In this document: piece by piece, positions 55,465 to 64,000 of the stretch
How the letters are laid out: the number at the start of each line of letters is the position of its first letter
How positions within the stretch are numbered: position 1 is the first letter of the stretch
Assembly (NCBI GenBank): GCA_902363805.1
Contig: CABJBF010000003.1
Coordinates: 138,564 to 202,563 of the forward strand
Length of the DNA stretch: 64,000 nt
From: Eubacteriaceae bacterium
GTDB lineage: Bacteria; Bacillota; Clostridia; Lachnospirales; Lachnospiraceae
Direction: 5' to 3'
Notes under the pieces: generated by a model
Told to the model about the DNA's origin: nothing
The model's database searches: none
Seen by the model: only the letters and a program-made list of their open reading frames with translations
Made by a program: the position numbers and the translations under genes

Positions 55465-56505
55465 CTATGGGAACATAGGTACTTGTTGTAAGCCTTCGTT
55501 TTCAGGTAATCCAAATATTATATTCATGTTTTGGACTGCCTGGCCTGCTGCTCCTTTTATGAGGTTGTCAAGGGCTCCCATCATTATGATTCGTCCTGTT
55601 CTTTCATCTATTTTGAAGCTTACATCTACATAATTGCTTCCTTCTACCCATCTTGTTTCAGGTGGTGTTTCGTTTTCTAATACTCTTATAAACTGTTCTT
55701 TTTTATAATATTTATCGTAAACTGCTTTTACTTCTTCATATGTAACTTCTTTTTTGAGATTTGCGTATGCAGTTACTAATATTCCTCTCTGCATTGGTAC
55801 TAAGTGTGGTGTGAAGTTTATAAGCACTTCTTCGCCTGCAGCATATCCTAACTGCTCTTCTATTTCAGGTGTGTGTCTGTGTGTTCCTACACCATAAGCT
55901 TTTATGTTTTCATTTACTTCGCAAAATAAGTTTGGAACTTTTGCTCCTCTTCCTGCTCCTGACGTTCCTGATTTAGCATCTATAATAATTGATTTTGGAT
56001 CAATTAATCCTTCTTTTACCATAGGATATATTGACAAAATGCTACATGTAGTGTAACATCCCGGATTTGCAATCAATCTTGCTCCCTTTGTCTTTTCCCT
56101 ATTTATTTCACATAATCCATAAACAGCTTCATCTATAAATTCAGGACTTTTGTGTTCTATCTTGTACCATTTTTCATAAGTAGCAACATCCTTAATTCGG
56201 AAGTCTGCACTTAAATCTATAATCTTTACCTTATTTAATATTTCTTCATTAACTAATGATGAACATAATCCCTGTGGTGTTGCTGTAAATATTACATCTA
56301 CTTTATCTGCCAACTCTTCTATATTGTCATCCAGACATTTTTCATCAACTATCTCAAACATATTCGCAAATACGTCTGCATATTTCTTATCTATATAGCT
56401 TCTTGAGCCATACCATACAACCTCTGCATCTTTATGCTGCTGAAGCAATCTTACTATTTCTACTCCCGCATATCCTGTAGCACCTATGATTCCTACTTTT
56501 ATCAT
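55465..56505 (-). CDS. argC: N-acetyl-gamma-glutamyl-phosphate reductase
   Basis: Reduces N-acetylglutamyl phosphate to the semialdehyde with NADPH. 346 residues. GIIGATGYAGVEIVRLLQQH is the nucleotide-binding loop and ANPGCYTT contains the active-site cysteine; GVGTHRHTPEIEEQL follows. GGAGG lies before the ATG. First gene of argC-[repeat array]-argJ-argB-argD. Confidence 0.96.
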   Translation of the reverse strand: MIKVGIIGATGYAGVEIVRLLQQHKDAEVVWYGSRSYIDKKYADVFANMFEIVDEKCLDDNIEELADKVDVIFTATPQGLCSSLVNEEILNKVKIIDLSADFRIKDVATYEKWYKIEHKSPEFIDEAVYGLCEINREKTKGARLIANPGCYTTCSILSIYPMVKEGLIDPKSIIIDAKSGTSGAGRGAKVPNLFCEVNENIKAYGVGTHRHTPEIEEQLGYAAGEEVLINFTPHLVPMQRGILVTAYANLKKEVTYEEVKAVYDKYYKKEQFIRVLENETPPETRWVEGSNYVDVSFKIDERTGRIIMMGALDNLIKGAAGQAVQNMNIIFGLPENEGLQQVPMFP

Positions 56506-56697
56506 AACAGCCTCCTCTATTTATTCGGTAAAAAACTAACTAAATTCTATAATTACCTATTTAATTGCCGTAACTTTTATTTTAATCCTTTCCTTTATAT
56601 ATGTCAAAGATTGGTTACTGTAATCCTATCTTTTCTTATTAAAGATATAAATTTATTAATTTCTCTTTCTTTTGTCCGTGGTTCAGTATACATCTTT

Positions 56698-56788
56698 TAT
56701 GCATATTATGCAATATATTCTTTAAATTTTGCATAAAATAGCTCATTTTTAATTTTATCTTGCATTTTATACATCATTGTTGTATAGT
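56698..56788 (+). promoter_or_regulatory. argG promoter and candidate ArgR boxes
   Basis: TTGCAT (56760-56765), 17 bases, TATAGT (56783-56788) forms the argG promoter. Repeated TGCAT-containing AT-rich motifs at 56698-56716, 56727-56741 and 56759-56774 resemble ArgR half-sites and would suit regulation of divergent argC and argG. The boxes are a weak match. The rest of 56506-56821 shows nothing else clear. Confidence 0.5.
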
Positions 56789-56821
56789 ATCAGATAGTAA
56801 AAATATTAATGGAGGAATCAC

Positions 56822-58048
56822 ATGAAAGAGAAAGTTGTTTTAGCATACTCAGGTGGACTTGATACTACTGCTATCATCCCTTGGTTAAAAGAAAATTATA
56901 ATTATGATGTAGTTTGCTGTTGTGTAGACTGTGGACAGGGTGAAGAATTAGATGGTCTTGAAGAAAGAGCCAAATATTCAGGCGCTACTAAATTATATAT
57001 AGAAGACATTACAGATGAATTTTGCGATGACTATATTGTTCCTTGCGTTCAGGCTGACGCCGTATATGAAAACAAGTACTTATTAGGTACTTCAATGGCT
57101 CGTCCGGGCATTGCAAAGAGATTAGTTGAAATTGCAAGAAAAGAAGGTGCTGTTGCTATTTGCCACGGTGCTACAGGTAAAGGTAATGACCAGATTCGTT
57201 TCGAGCTTAGTATCAAAGCTTTAGCTCCTGACATTAAGATTATTGCTCCTTGGAGAGATGATAAGTGGAAAATGGATTCTCGTGAAGCTGAAATTGAATA
57301 TTGTAAAGCTCATGGAATTGACCTTCCATTTGGTACAGATCAAAGTTACAGCCGTGACAGAAACTTATGGCACATCAGCCATGAAGGCTTAGAATTAGAA
57401 GATCCTGCAAATGAGCCAAACTATGAACATCTTTTAGTTTTAGGTGTTTCTCCTGAAAAGGCACCTGATGAACCTGAATATGTTACAATGACATTTGAAA
57501 AGGGTGTTCCTACATCAGTTAACGGAAAGCAGATGAAAGTTTCTGATATCATTCGTGAATTAAACCGTCTTGGTGGAAAACACGGAATCGGAATCATTGA
57601 TATTGTTGAAAACCGTGTAGTTGGTATGAAATCACGTGGTGTTTATGAAACTCCAGGTGGAACAATTCTTATGGAAGCTCACAGACAACTGGAAGAATTA
57701 GTTCTTGACCGTGCTACAATGGAAACAAAGAAAGATATGGGCAACAAGTTAGCTCAGATTGTATACGAAGGAAAATGGTTTACTCCTCTTCGTGAAGCAG
57801 TTCAGGCATTTGTTGAATCAACTCAGGAATATGTTACAGGTGAAGTTAAATTCAAACTTTACAAAGGAAACATTATTAAAGCAGGAACAACTTCTCCATA
57901 TTCATTATATAATGAAAGTCTTGCATCATTTACAACAGGTGATTTATATGACCATCATGACGCTGACGGATTCATTACTTTATTTGGCTTACCATTAAAA
58001 GTAAGAGCTATGAAAATGCAGGAATTAGAAAAAAATAACAATAAATAA
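56822..58048 (+). CDS. argG: Argininosuccinate synthase
   Basis: Joins citrulline and aspartate using ATP. 408 residues. [15 protein letters not shown] is the PP-loop; [13 protein letters not shown] and [17 protein letters not shown] are typical. A strong GGAGG RBS precedes the ATG. argH and argF are not in the window. Confidence 0.97.
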   Translation: MKEKVVLAYSGGLDTTAIIPWLKENYNYDVVCCCVDCGQGEELDGLEERAKYSGATKLYIEDITDEFCDDYIVPCVQADAVYENKYLLGTSMARPGIAKRLVEIARKEGAVAICHGATGKGNDQIRFELSIKALAPDIKIIAPWRDDKWKMDSREAEIEYCKAHGIDLPFGTDQSYSRDRNLWHISHEGLELEDPANEPNYEHLLVLGVSPEKAPDEPEYVTMTFEKGVPTSVNGKQMKVSDIIRELNRLGGKHGIGIIDIVENRVVGMKSRGVYETPGGTILMEAHRQLEELVLDRATMETKKDMGNKLAQIVYEGKWFTPLREAVQAFVESTQEYVTGEVKFKLYKGNIIKAGTTSPYSLYNESLASFTTGDLYDHHDADGFITLFGLPLKVRAMKMQELEKNNNK

Positions 58049-58061
58049 TTAATTAAAATTT

Positions 58062-58096
58062 AAAAGCCTGACAGTCAATTGATTGTCAGGCTTTTT
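58062..58096 (+). terminator. argG intrinsic terminator
   Basis: AAAAGCCTGACA pairs with TGTCAGGCTTTT, ending in a T-run, 14 bases after the argG stop. Confidence 0.88.
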
Positions 58097-58235
58097 GTCT
58101 TTCCTTTTTTTACATTTTATAGTAAAATGGTCTTTGTGTTTAATGATTATCATTGTTAGTTATTACGGTGATTTTATTACTTTTTACCAATCACCCGATT
58201 TTACAGATAAAAGATAATAAAAAGGATAATAAATT

Positions 58236-58700
58236 ATGAAAGTAAAAGATTCAATTATTGTTATCCGCAAGGCTATTTTGTGCCATATAAAAAATCCTGA
58301 AATAAGGCAGTTTCTATATGGTCTTTTAAGTTATGAAATGATATCATACATCTTTTTTGGCGTATTTACAGCTATTATAGATTATTGCGTTTATGCATTT
58401 TTGTCTGTTCTTGGAATGAACGTTATGTTTTCAAATGCATTGTCATGGTTATGTGCCGTGATATTTTCATTCTCGACTAACAGACGATGGGTTTTTAAAA
58501 TGGGTTTTGATAATATTAAGGATGTTTTACATTCCTTTAATAAATTTGTGTGTGCAAGATTTGCCACCCTTATCATGACTGAAGTAATGTTATTAATAGC
58601 ACAGCTTGCGGCTTTCAATATATATCGTACTAAGATATTTGCCATGATTTTAACGGTAATTATCAATTACATAATAAGTAAATTATTTATTTTTAAGTAA
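58236..58700 (+). CDS. GtrA-family membrane protein
   Basis: 154 residues, four predicted helices. YIFFGVFTAIIDYCVYAFLSV and FSTNRRWVF match the GtrA/GtcA family, which helps flip lipid-linked sugars for cell-surface glycosylation. It is 75 bases upstream of a YfhO homologue. Confidence 0.88.
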   Translation: MKVKDSIIVIRKAILCHIKNPEIRQFLYGLLSYEMISYIFFGVFTAIIDYCVYAFLSVLGMNVMFSNALSWLCAVIFSFSTNRRWVFKMGFDNIKDVLHSFNKFVCARFATLIMTEVMLLIAQLAAFNIYRTKIFAMILTVIINYIISKLFIFK

Positions 58701-58775
58701 AGCGGACTTAATATTTATATCGGTTCGTGTTTACATTAATATATAATGAATTGAGGATGTTTAAGGAGAATAAAA

Positions 58776-61574
58776 ATGAACAAGAAAAATTTTTCAATCT
58801 CAAAATGGTTCGATGAAAACAAGTTATATTTGCTTGCTTTTATTTTGCCTGTAATTTCAATGTTATTTGTTTACTACTTTAAGGATGTCTATCCTTTTGG
58901 AGACCAAATGTACCTTCGTAGTGACTGTTATCATCAGTATGCACCTTACTTAGATATTTTAAAAGAAAAATTATCTTCCGGTGGCAGCCTTCTTTATACC
59001 TGGGAAATTGGTGGTGGTATGAACTTTGTAGCTCTTGCGGCTTACTATCTTGCAAGTCCGTTCAATCTCTTAGTTTTATTTTTACCGGGAACAATTTCAG
59101 ATGCAGTAAGTTTCTTTATTGTTGCTAAAATGGGACTTGCCGGTTTTTCAGCTGCATACTATCTTTCAAAAAGATTTGGTAATAAAGACTTAAGCGTTGT
59201 GATATTTAGTATGCTTTATGCTTTATCAGCATATTTTGCAGCTTTTAGCTGGAACATTATGTGGCTTGACTGTATGTTCCTTCTTCCATTTATTATGCTT
59301 GGACTTGAAAGACTTGTTAATGAAGGAAAATGTAAAATGTACTGCATTTCTCTTGCTTTAACAATTTTTTCTAATTACTATATAGCAATTATGTTATGTA
59401 TTTACAGTGTTTTATACTTCATTTACTTATCATTAGTTCGTAATTTTGATGAAGAAATAAATAAAGTTAAATCTCACCTTATTGCAATTAAAGATTTTGC
59501 TTTATATTCATTATTAGCAGGTGGACTTGCAGCATGCGTTGTTCTTCCTGAATATTTTAACCTTTTAACAACAAAATCTGCTGACTCAAGTTTTCCTGAA
59601 AAACTTGAAGAATATTTTTCAGTATTATATATGTTATTCAGATCGTTATTTGCAATTCCAGTTGCAGATTTAAAGTATCCACATGACCCTAATATCTACT
59701 GTTCTATTATAGTATTTATTTTGGTTCCATTATTTGTAATCTGCAAAAAAATTAATATCAAAGAGCGAATTGGTAAAACAGCTTTAGCTTTAATTTTCCT
59801 TTTAAGCTTTAGTTTTAATATTCCAAACTACATATGGCATGGATTCCATTTTCCAAACAGCCTTCCATGTAGAGAATCATTTATTTACATTTTTCTTATT
59901 GTAACTATGGCATATGAAGCATTTTTACATATAAGAGAAATAAATGGAAAACATTTAGTCGCTACTTTTGCAGGCTCTGCTTTATTAATTCTTGTATTAG
60001 AAGAATTGTTCAAGAATGCTGACTTTTTCAGTGATTTAGTAATAACAACAGACATTACAAAAATAATTTACACAAGTTTATTATTCCTTGTTATTTACGT
60101 TGTACTTATTGCATTGTATAAATATCATGAGAATTTTAAATTCCTTATTTCATATTTATTAACAATAGTTGTATTTATAGAATTAACTCTTAACTTCAAC
60201 GTTACAGGTATTCCAAGTACTTCTAACAGGGATGCTTATGTTGAAAGTAACGAAGCCTTCAAGCAGCTAAATGAAGCTGCAAAGAAAGATGCTGACGCTG
60301 ATGGAGTTAAGTTCTATAGAAGCGAACAGTTATCACATAGAACACGTAATGATGGAGCATTGTTCAAATACAATAGTATTTCTACTTTCTCATCTGTATC
60401 ATCCGCAGCTATTCAGGATTACTTTACTTCTATCGGATTACAGACATCATTTAACGCTTATTCATCATATGGAATTACTCCACTTACAGCAGCTTTATTC
60501 TCATTAAGATATGAATACTCTACCGGTGATACTTCTTTCCCTTCAGAAAGTTCACTTTTATCATCAGCAAGTTATATGGCTGATGGAAATAATCAGACAA
60601 CACTTAATATTTATAAATATGAAAAGAGTCTTCCTCTTGGATTTGTAATTAATTCAAGTACAATGTCTGAATGGGATTTATCAGGTAGTGACCCATTTAC
60701 AATTCAAAACAGTTTTGTAACTACAGCTATTAGCGGTGGCAGTACAATATTCCATAAAATTCAGTCAGATAGTACAGCTTCATTTACTGCAGAATTTGCT
60801 ACAAGCGACGGAACAGATAACAATATTCCATCTGTTACTCCTTCAAGCCTGGATGTATATTTCTACTGTCCTACATCTGCTGAAACATTAAATGCAAATA
60901 TTACTACACCTGATGGTGTTTCAACTTCACAATCTTTCTCATCAACACAGCAGAATTATATCTGCCACATTGGTACTGTTGAGAAAGGAAGTGCAATTAC
61001 AATTACAGCCGGAGACGGTTCTGCAATTTCTGAATGTTATGGATATGCTTTTGATAGTGATGCATGGGCTGTTGATTACGAATTATTAAATTCTCAACCA
61101 TACACTATTGAATCATTTAAAGATACAAAAATTGAAGGTTCTGTAACTGCTGCTTCAAGCGGATTGCTTTACACTTCTATTCCATATGACAAAGGTTGGT
61201 CAGTATACGTTGACGGGAACAAAGTAAAACCTATTGCTATATGTTCCGGCTCATTAATGGGTGCTTATGTATCGCAGGGAACACACTCCGTTACATTTAA
61301 ATATACACCTAGTGGATTTGTTTACGGAATACTTATTTCACTTGTATCATTGTTAATTCTTTTAGCTCTTATATTTAAGAAAAAATTAATTGCATTAATA
61401 AAGAAAGAAGCTATAAACGGCAATGGCAGCAAGAGCAAAAAAGATAATGCCAAAAGTAATAATTCTAAAATTAAAAATGAAAGTATAAATACAAATAGTA
61501 ATAAAAATAAACAGAAAGAAATAACTTCTGAAAACAATGCTACAGATAATAATCCTAAAGCTTCTGAGCATTAA
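58776..61574 (+). CDS. YfhO-family membrane glycosyltransferase-like protein
   Basis: 932 residues with about 12 transmembrane helices up to residue 475, an extracytoplasmic domain (about 480-855) and a final helix (YGILISLVSLLILLALIF). The N-terminal loop LRSDCYHQYAPYLDILKEKL is characteristic of YfhO, a GT-C-like enzyme that transfers sugars to teichoic or lipoteichoic acid outside the cell. The last 60 residues are a Lys/Asn/Ser-rich tail of low complexity. With GtrA it forms two parts of the usual three-part glycosylation set; the polyprenyl-sugar GT2 is not in the window. Confidence 0.88.
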   Translation: MNKKNFSISKWFDENKLYLLAFILPVISMLFVYYFKDVYPFGDQMYLRSDCYHQYAPYLDILKEKLSSGGSLLYTWEIGGGMNFVALAAYYLASPFNLLVLFLPGTISDAVSFFIVAKMGLAGFSAAYYLSKRFGNKDLSVVIFSMLYALSAYFAAFSWNIMWLDCMFLLPFIMLGLERLVNEGKCKMYCISLALTIFSNYYIAIMLCIYSVLYFIYLSLVRNFDEEINKVKSHLIAIKDFALYSLLAGGLAACVVLPEYFNLLTTKSADSSFPEKLEEYFSVLYMLFRSLFAIPVADLKYPHDPNIYCSIIVFILVPLFVICKKINIKERIGKTALALIFLLSFSFNIPNYIWHGFHFPNSLPCRESFIYIFLIVTMAYEAFLHIREINGKHLVATFAGSALLILVLEELFKNADFFSDLVITTDITKIIYTSLLFLVIYVVLIALYKYHENFKFLISYLLTIVVFIELTLNFNVTGIPSTSNRDAYVESNEAFKQLNEAAKKDADADGVKFYRSEQLSHRTRNDGALFKYNSISTFSSVSSAAIQDYFTSIGLQTSFNAYSSYGITPLTAALFSLRYEYSTGDTSFPSESSLLSSASYMADGNNQTTLNIYKYEKSLPLGFVINSSTMSEWDLSGSDPFTIQNSFVTTAISGGSTIFHKIQSDSTASFTAEFATSDGTDNNIPSVTPSSLDVYFYCPTSAETLNANITTPDGVSTSQSFSSTQQNYICHIGTVEKGSAITITAGDGSAISECYGYAFDSDAWAVDYELLNSQPYTIESFKDTKIEGSVTAASSGLLYTSIPYDKGWSVYVDGNKVKPIAICSGSLMGAYVSQGTHSVTFKYTPSGFVYGILISLVSLLILLALIFKKKLIALIKKEAINGNGSKSKKDNAKSNNSKIKNESINTNSNKNKQKEITSENNATDNNPKASEH

Positions 61575-61678
61575 TCAAATAAAAGATTTATGAATTAGAA
61601 TTAATAATAAGCATAGATATGAATATATACTAATACGAATATATATCAATGTATTATATTTCATTCATAACAATATAA

Positions 61679-61740
61679 AAAAAGAACTGAAAATGATATT
61701 TTGTCTGCTTGACATTAACGTATCATTTTCAGTTCTTTTT
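61679..61740 (+). terminator. Bidirectional terminator after yfhO
   Basis: Perfect 20-bp stem (61679-61698 with 61721-61740), ending in a run of ten T on the plus strand. Serves the convergent YfhO and foldase-like genes. The rest of 61575-61851 has two tiny hairpins (GGGT/ACCC, GTGT/ACAC) and no gene. Confidence 0.9.
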
Positions 61741-61851
61741 TTTTTATTATTAAATTAAATATATGTTGGGTCAAAAACCCCAGTTTGGATACTTACGGAT
61801 TTTTTGTGTCATGTACACTCACAATCCCAATCTTAAATAATTCAAATTATA

Positions 61852-62877
61852 TTATTCAGCTGCAATAGTATCAAACACATCCATTATATTTGTGCTAACC
61901 ATATTTTCTCCATCAGGAAGTGCTATATCATCCCATGCAGATGTATTAAAATCACTCTTTACGTCGCTGATATAATTGTCATATACCTTACTAAATGCAG
62001 AATTCTTAGTACTTTCAATAATTGCACTCTTATTCTGTGCTGTCTCATCTTTTAAATAACTGTTTTCACAATATACCAGATATAATCCGTCATCCTGAGT
62101 AATTATTGAACTCATTTCTTCATTTGCTAAATCAAATGCGGCAATTTCATAATCCTGTGTTGCCTCATTTTTCTTTATTGTTTTTGTTACTAATTCATCA
62201 TCACTATACTGCTTTGCTTCTTTTGCAAATGTCTGATATCCACCATTAACAAGACTTATTACTTCCTCTAACTGTTTAGTTGCTTTATTTGTTTTCGTCT
62301 TTGTAGTATCGATATGAATATACTGAACTTTAATTACTCTGGCTTCTTCATCGCTTATCTCTTCTCCTACATTAGCTGTCAATGTATTATAAGCTTTCTT
62401 TGCCTTGTAATAATTTGTAAATAATGTTTCAACTGTCTCTTCTGTTGCCGTTGTATAATCCTTTTCTTCATCTGTAAGACTATTATAATACTCTTTTGCT
62501 GCTGCAGCTATTGAAGTCTTTTCTGCATCATCTATTGTTACATTATTCTTATCAGCTAAAGCTGCCATTGTGTATGTGATTGATATATCATTCTTTACTT
62601 CGTCTTTTACAAAATCACCAAGTGTAGTCTTCTCAAGTTTCTGGCTCCAGTCAACAATTCCTCCAAAGTCATTTTTGTATTTATTTGCACTGTTAAGTAT
62701 TATTAATTTTGCTTCTGACACCGAGCATATTAATTTGTCTACTACAAATGCCTCATCACTTTTAAGTCCAAACAAATCTCCGACTACAGGAGTATCGCTT
62801 TTTAAACCACATCCACTAATAACTGTTGTTGCCATTACCATACTAATGCCTAAGGCAATAACTTTTTTCTTTATCAT
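61852..62877 (-). CDS. Foldase-like lipoprotein (PrsA/SurA-related)
   Basis: 341 residues, lipoprotein signal ending VISGC. A SurA-N-like helical part (about 35-150) precedes a region resembling the parvulin rotamase core (VIKVQYIHIDTT, FAKEAKQYSDD, IITQDDGLYLVYCEN). The core is poorly conserved, so isomerase activity is uncertain; chaperone function on secreted proteins is the likely role. It immediately follows a HAD gene on the same strand. Confidence 0.75.
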   Translation of the reverse strand: MIKKKVIALGISMVMATTVISGCGLKSDTPVVGDLFGLKSDEAFVVDKLICSVSEAKLIILNSANKYKNDFGGIVDWSQKLEKTTLGDFVKDEVKNDISITYTMAALADKNNVTIDDAEKTSIAAAAKEYYNSLTDEEKDYTTATEETVETLFTNYYKAKKAYNTLTANVGEEISDEEARVIKVQYIHIDTTKTKTNKATKQLEEVISLVNGGYQTFAKEAKQYSDDELVTKTIKKNEATQDYEIAAFDLANEEMSSIITQDDGLYLVYCENSYLKDETAQNKSAIIESTKNSAFSKVYDNYISDVKSDFNTSAWDDIALPDGENMVSTNIMDVFDTIAAE

Positions 62878-62898
62878 AACTGATACCCTACCTTTCAA

Positions 62899-63675
62899 TT
62901 ACATTCTCAAAATATCTTCTAATATAGAGTCAACATCAGGAGTTATATGCTTTGCACACTTTCTTATATCTGAAGGAGAATGTTGCATTGCATAACTATA
63001 ATAAGAACGTTCAAACATTTCAACATCATTATAATTATCTCCAAATGTTACTGTATCTTCTGAAGTAACTTCGAATATATGCTGTACAACTGCAAGTGCA
63101 TTTCCCTTATTCACATATTCATCAGTTAAATCTACCCAATTATTGCCTGATATGGCGATTTTTATTTTATCACCCCATCTGTCAACTATTGATTCATAAA
63201 ATTCCTCTGTAAGTCCATATTTTGCATATATGGAGATTTTTGTAATAGGTTCTTTAACTTCCTTAAAGTCCTTTACATTTTCTGTGGAAAATCCATGCTC
63301 TGCAAGATATCTTGTAAAATCAGTATCATATGTGCTTACATAAGATCCTGTTTCTCCTGCTAAAAGAACTCTGCAGTCTCTTTTCTTCTGCATTTCATTC
63401 ATTATTGTTACGCTAAGCATTTTATCTATAGGTGTCTTACATAAGACTTTCCCCTGATACATAACAACTCCACCATTATTAGTGATATAAATAATGTCAT
63501 TTTTTATCTTTCCAAAAAGGGGTCTGATAGCATCATAGTCTCTCCCTGATGCTACCGCAAACAAAACTCCTTTTTCCTTTAATTCACCTAAAAGAGACAA
63601 TGTTTTCTCACTTATTCTTGTCTCCCCCGGTTTTATTAATGTTCCATCTACATCGCTTACAACTAACTTTATCAT
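62899..63675 (-). CDS. Cof-type HAD phosphatase
   Basis: 258 residues. Motif I VVSDVDGTLIKPG, motif II FAVASGRD, motif IV VTFGDNYNDVEMFERS, and a C2 cap (STYDTDFTRYLAEHGF and KISIYAKYGL). Family members dephosphorylate sugar phosphates, FMN or PLP. ATG at 63675 was chosen; an in-frame TTG at 63690 is too close to the AAGGAA motif. Confidence 0.87.
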   Translation of the reverse strand: MIKLVVSDVDGTLIKPGETRISEKTLSLLGELKEKGVLFAVASGRDYDAIRPLFGKIKNDIIYITNNGGVVMYQGKVLCKTPIDKMLSVTIMNEMQKKRDCRVLLAGETGSYVSTYDTDFTRYLAEHGFSTENVKDFKEVKEPITKISIYAKYGLTEEFYESIVDRWGDKIKIAISGNNWVDLTDEYVNKGNALAVVQHIFEVTSEDTVTFGDNYNDVEMFERSYYSYAMQHSPSDIRKCAKHITPDVDSILEDILRM

Positions 63676-63720
63676 TGTTTTCTCTTTCAATTCCTTTTAA
63701 TTTATTACTACATATTACTG

Positions 63721-64000
63721 CTATTTGCTCAAAGATACAACCTTAGAATATTTTCCATATACTTTTTTCCCATAAACTACCTTGTAACTTCTTACTTTGT
63801 AATAATATGTATAGCCGGAAACTGCTTTACCATCAGTAAATTTTACAACAGTATTTTTCTTTGTTGTTCTTACTCTTCTATATTTTAACTGGATGTTTGA
63901 CTTTTTGTATACCTGATATCCTGTAACCCATTTATCTCTCTTCCATCTTACTACAGCACTATTTCCCTGCAACGCCATTGCGGATACAAATTTTACCCTC
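63721..64000 (-). CDS. C-terminal fragment of a secreted protein with fn3-like module
   Basis: Open to the window edge (about 92 residues visible). The sequence SAVVRWKRDKWVTGYQVYKKS, then YTYYYKVRSYKVVYGKKVYGKYSKV, is a fibronectin type III-like fold and matches the C-terminus of the giant protein at 19726-25134. Upstream domains are outside the window. Confidence 0.75.
   Translation of the reverse strand, partial: RVKFVSAMALQGNSAVVRWKRDKWVTGYQVYKKSNIQLKYRRVRTTKKNTVVKFTDGKAVSGYTYYYKVRSYKVVYGKKVYGKYSKVVSLSK

Overview
The window is low-GC, AT-rich DNA from an anaerobic, endospore-forming Clostridia-type Firmicute, most likely a gut Lachnospiraceae relative (Butyrivibrio/Roseburia/Eubacterium-like). 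The sequence evidence is: spore genes (gpr, spoIIP); HrcA/CIRCE heat-shock control; anaerobic ribonucleotide reductase (nrdDG) with NrdR boxes; an ABC sugar importer without its own ATPase; secreted multidomain glycan-active proteins with Thr-rich linkers and Lys-rich C-terminal fn3-like modules; and strong AGGAGG-type ribosome binding sites. The species cannot be named from sequence alone. I saw no tRNA, rRNA, CRISPR array or transposase.

Layout. 1-6972 (minus): heat-shock and translation block lepA-hemW-hrcA-grpE-dnaK (dnaK runs off the left edge). 7385-11005: sugar-phosphate genes (Gfo/Idh oxidoreductase, divergent RpiA, RpiR regulator with a triple operator, HAD phosphatase). 11258-16729: trpS, a thioesterase, then nrdD-nrdG-dut under a predicted NrdR promoter. 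16793-19557: spoIIP-gpr (minus) and rpsT (plus). 19726-41594: a carbohydrate island. Its 13-kb minus-strand operon encodes a solute-binding protein, two permeases, a GH65 phosphorylase, a HAD phosphatase, NagB and a giant secreted beta-helix/PIG-L deacetylase protein. The rest of the island holds an MFS transporter, a secreted discoidin-domain protein coupled to a 52-residue peptide, a divergent YesMN-type two-component system and an Fe-alcohol dehydrogenase. 41771-50630: holA, an AbiE toxin-antitoxin module, and the operon comEA-response regulator-histidine kinase-GerMN lipoprotein-comEC. 50761-58048: a DUF606 transporter and arginine biosynthesis (argC-argJ-argB-argD on minus, divergent argG). 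58236-64000: GtrA and YfhO membrane glycosylation proteins, a foldase-like lipoprotein, a HAD phosphatase and the end of another secreted fn3-like protein.

The ancestral Firmicutes order comEA-comEC-holA-rpsT-gpr-spoIIP-lepA-hemW-hrcA-grpE-dnaK is still visible, but it is opened up by insertions: a two-component system inside the com block, AbiE between comEC and holA, the carbohydrate island between holA and rpsT, and the nrd/trpS/rpi genes between spoIIP and lepA.

The main unexplained structures are: (1) an exact 183-bp tandem array of about four copies, each full of palindromes, inside the arg operon between argC and argJ; (2) four inverted-repeat modules TTACGGAT-N21/22-ATCCGTAA at 32792-33067; (3) a 19-bp hairpin holding the RBS in its loop and the start codon in its stem (51178-51227); (4) a likely AUU start codon for comEC; (5) a three-site, 30-bp-period RpiR operator; (6) a structured leader before the Fe-ADH gene; and (7) a dispersed intergenic repeat found in both the rpi and arg operons.
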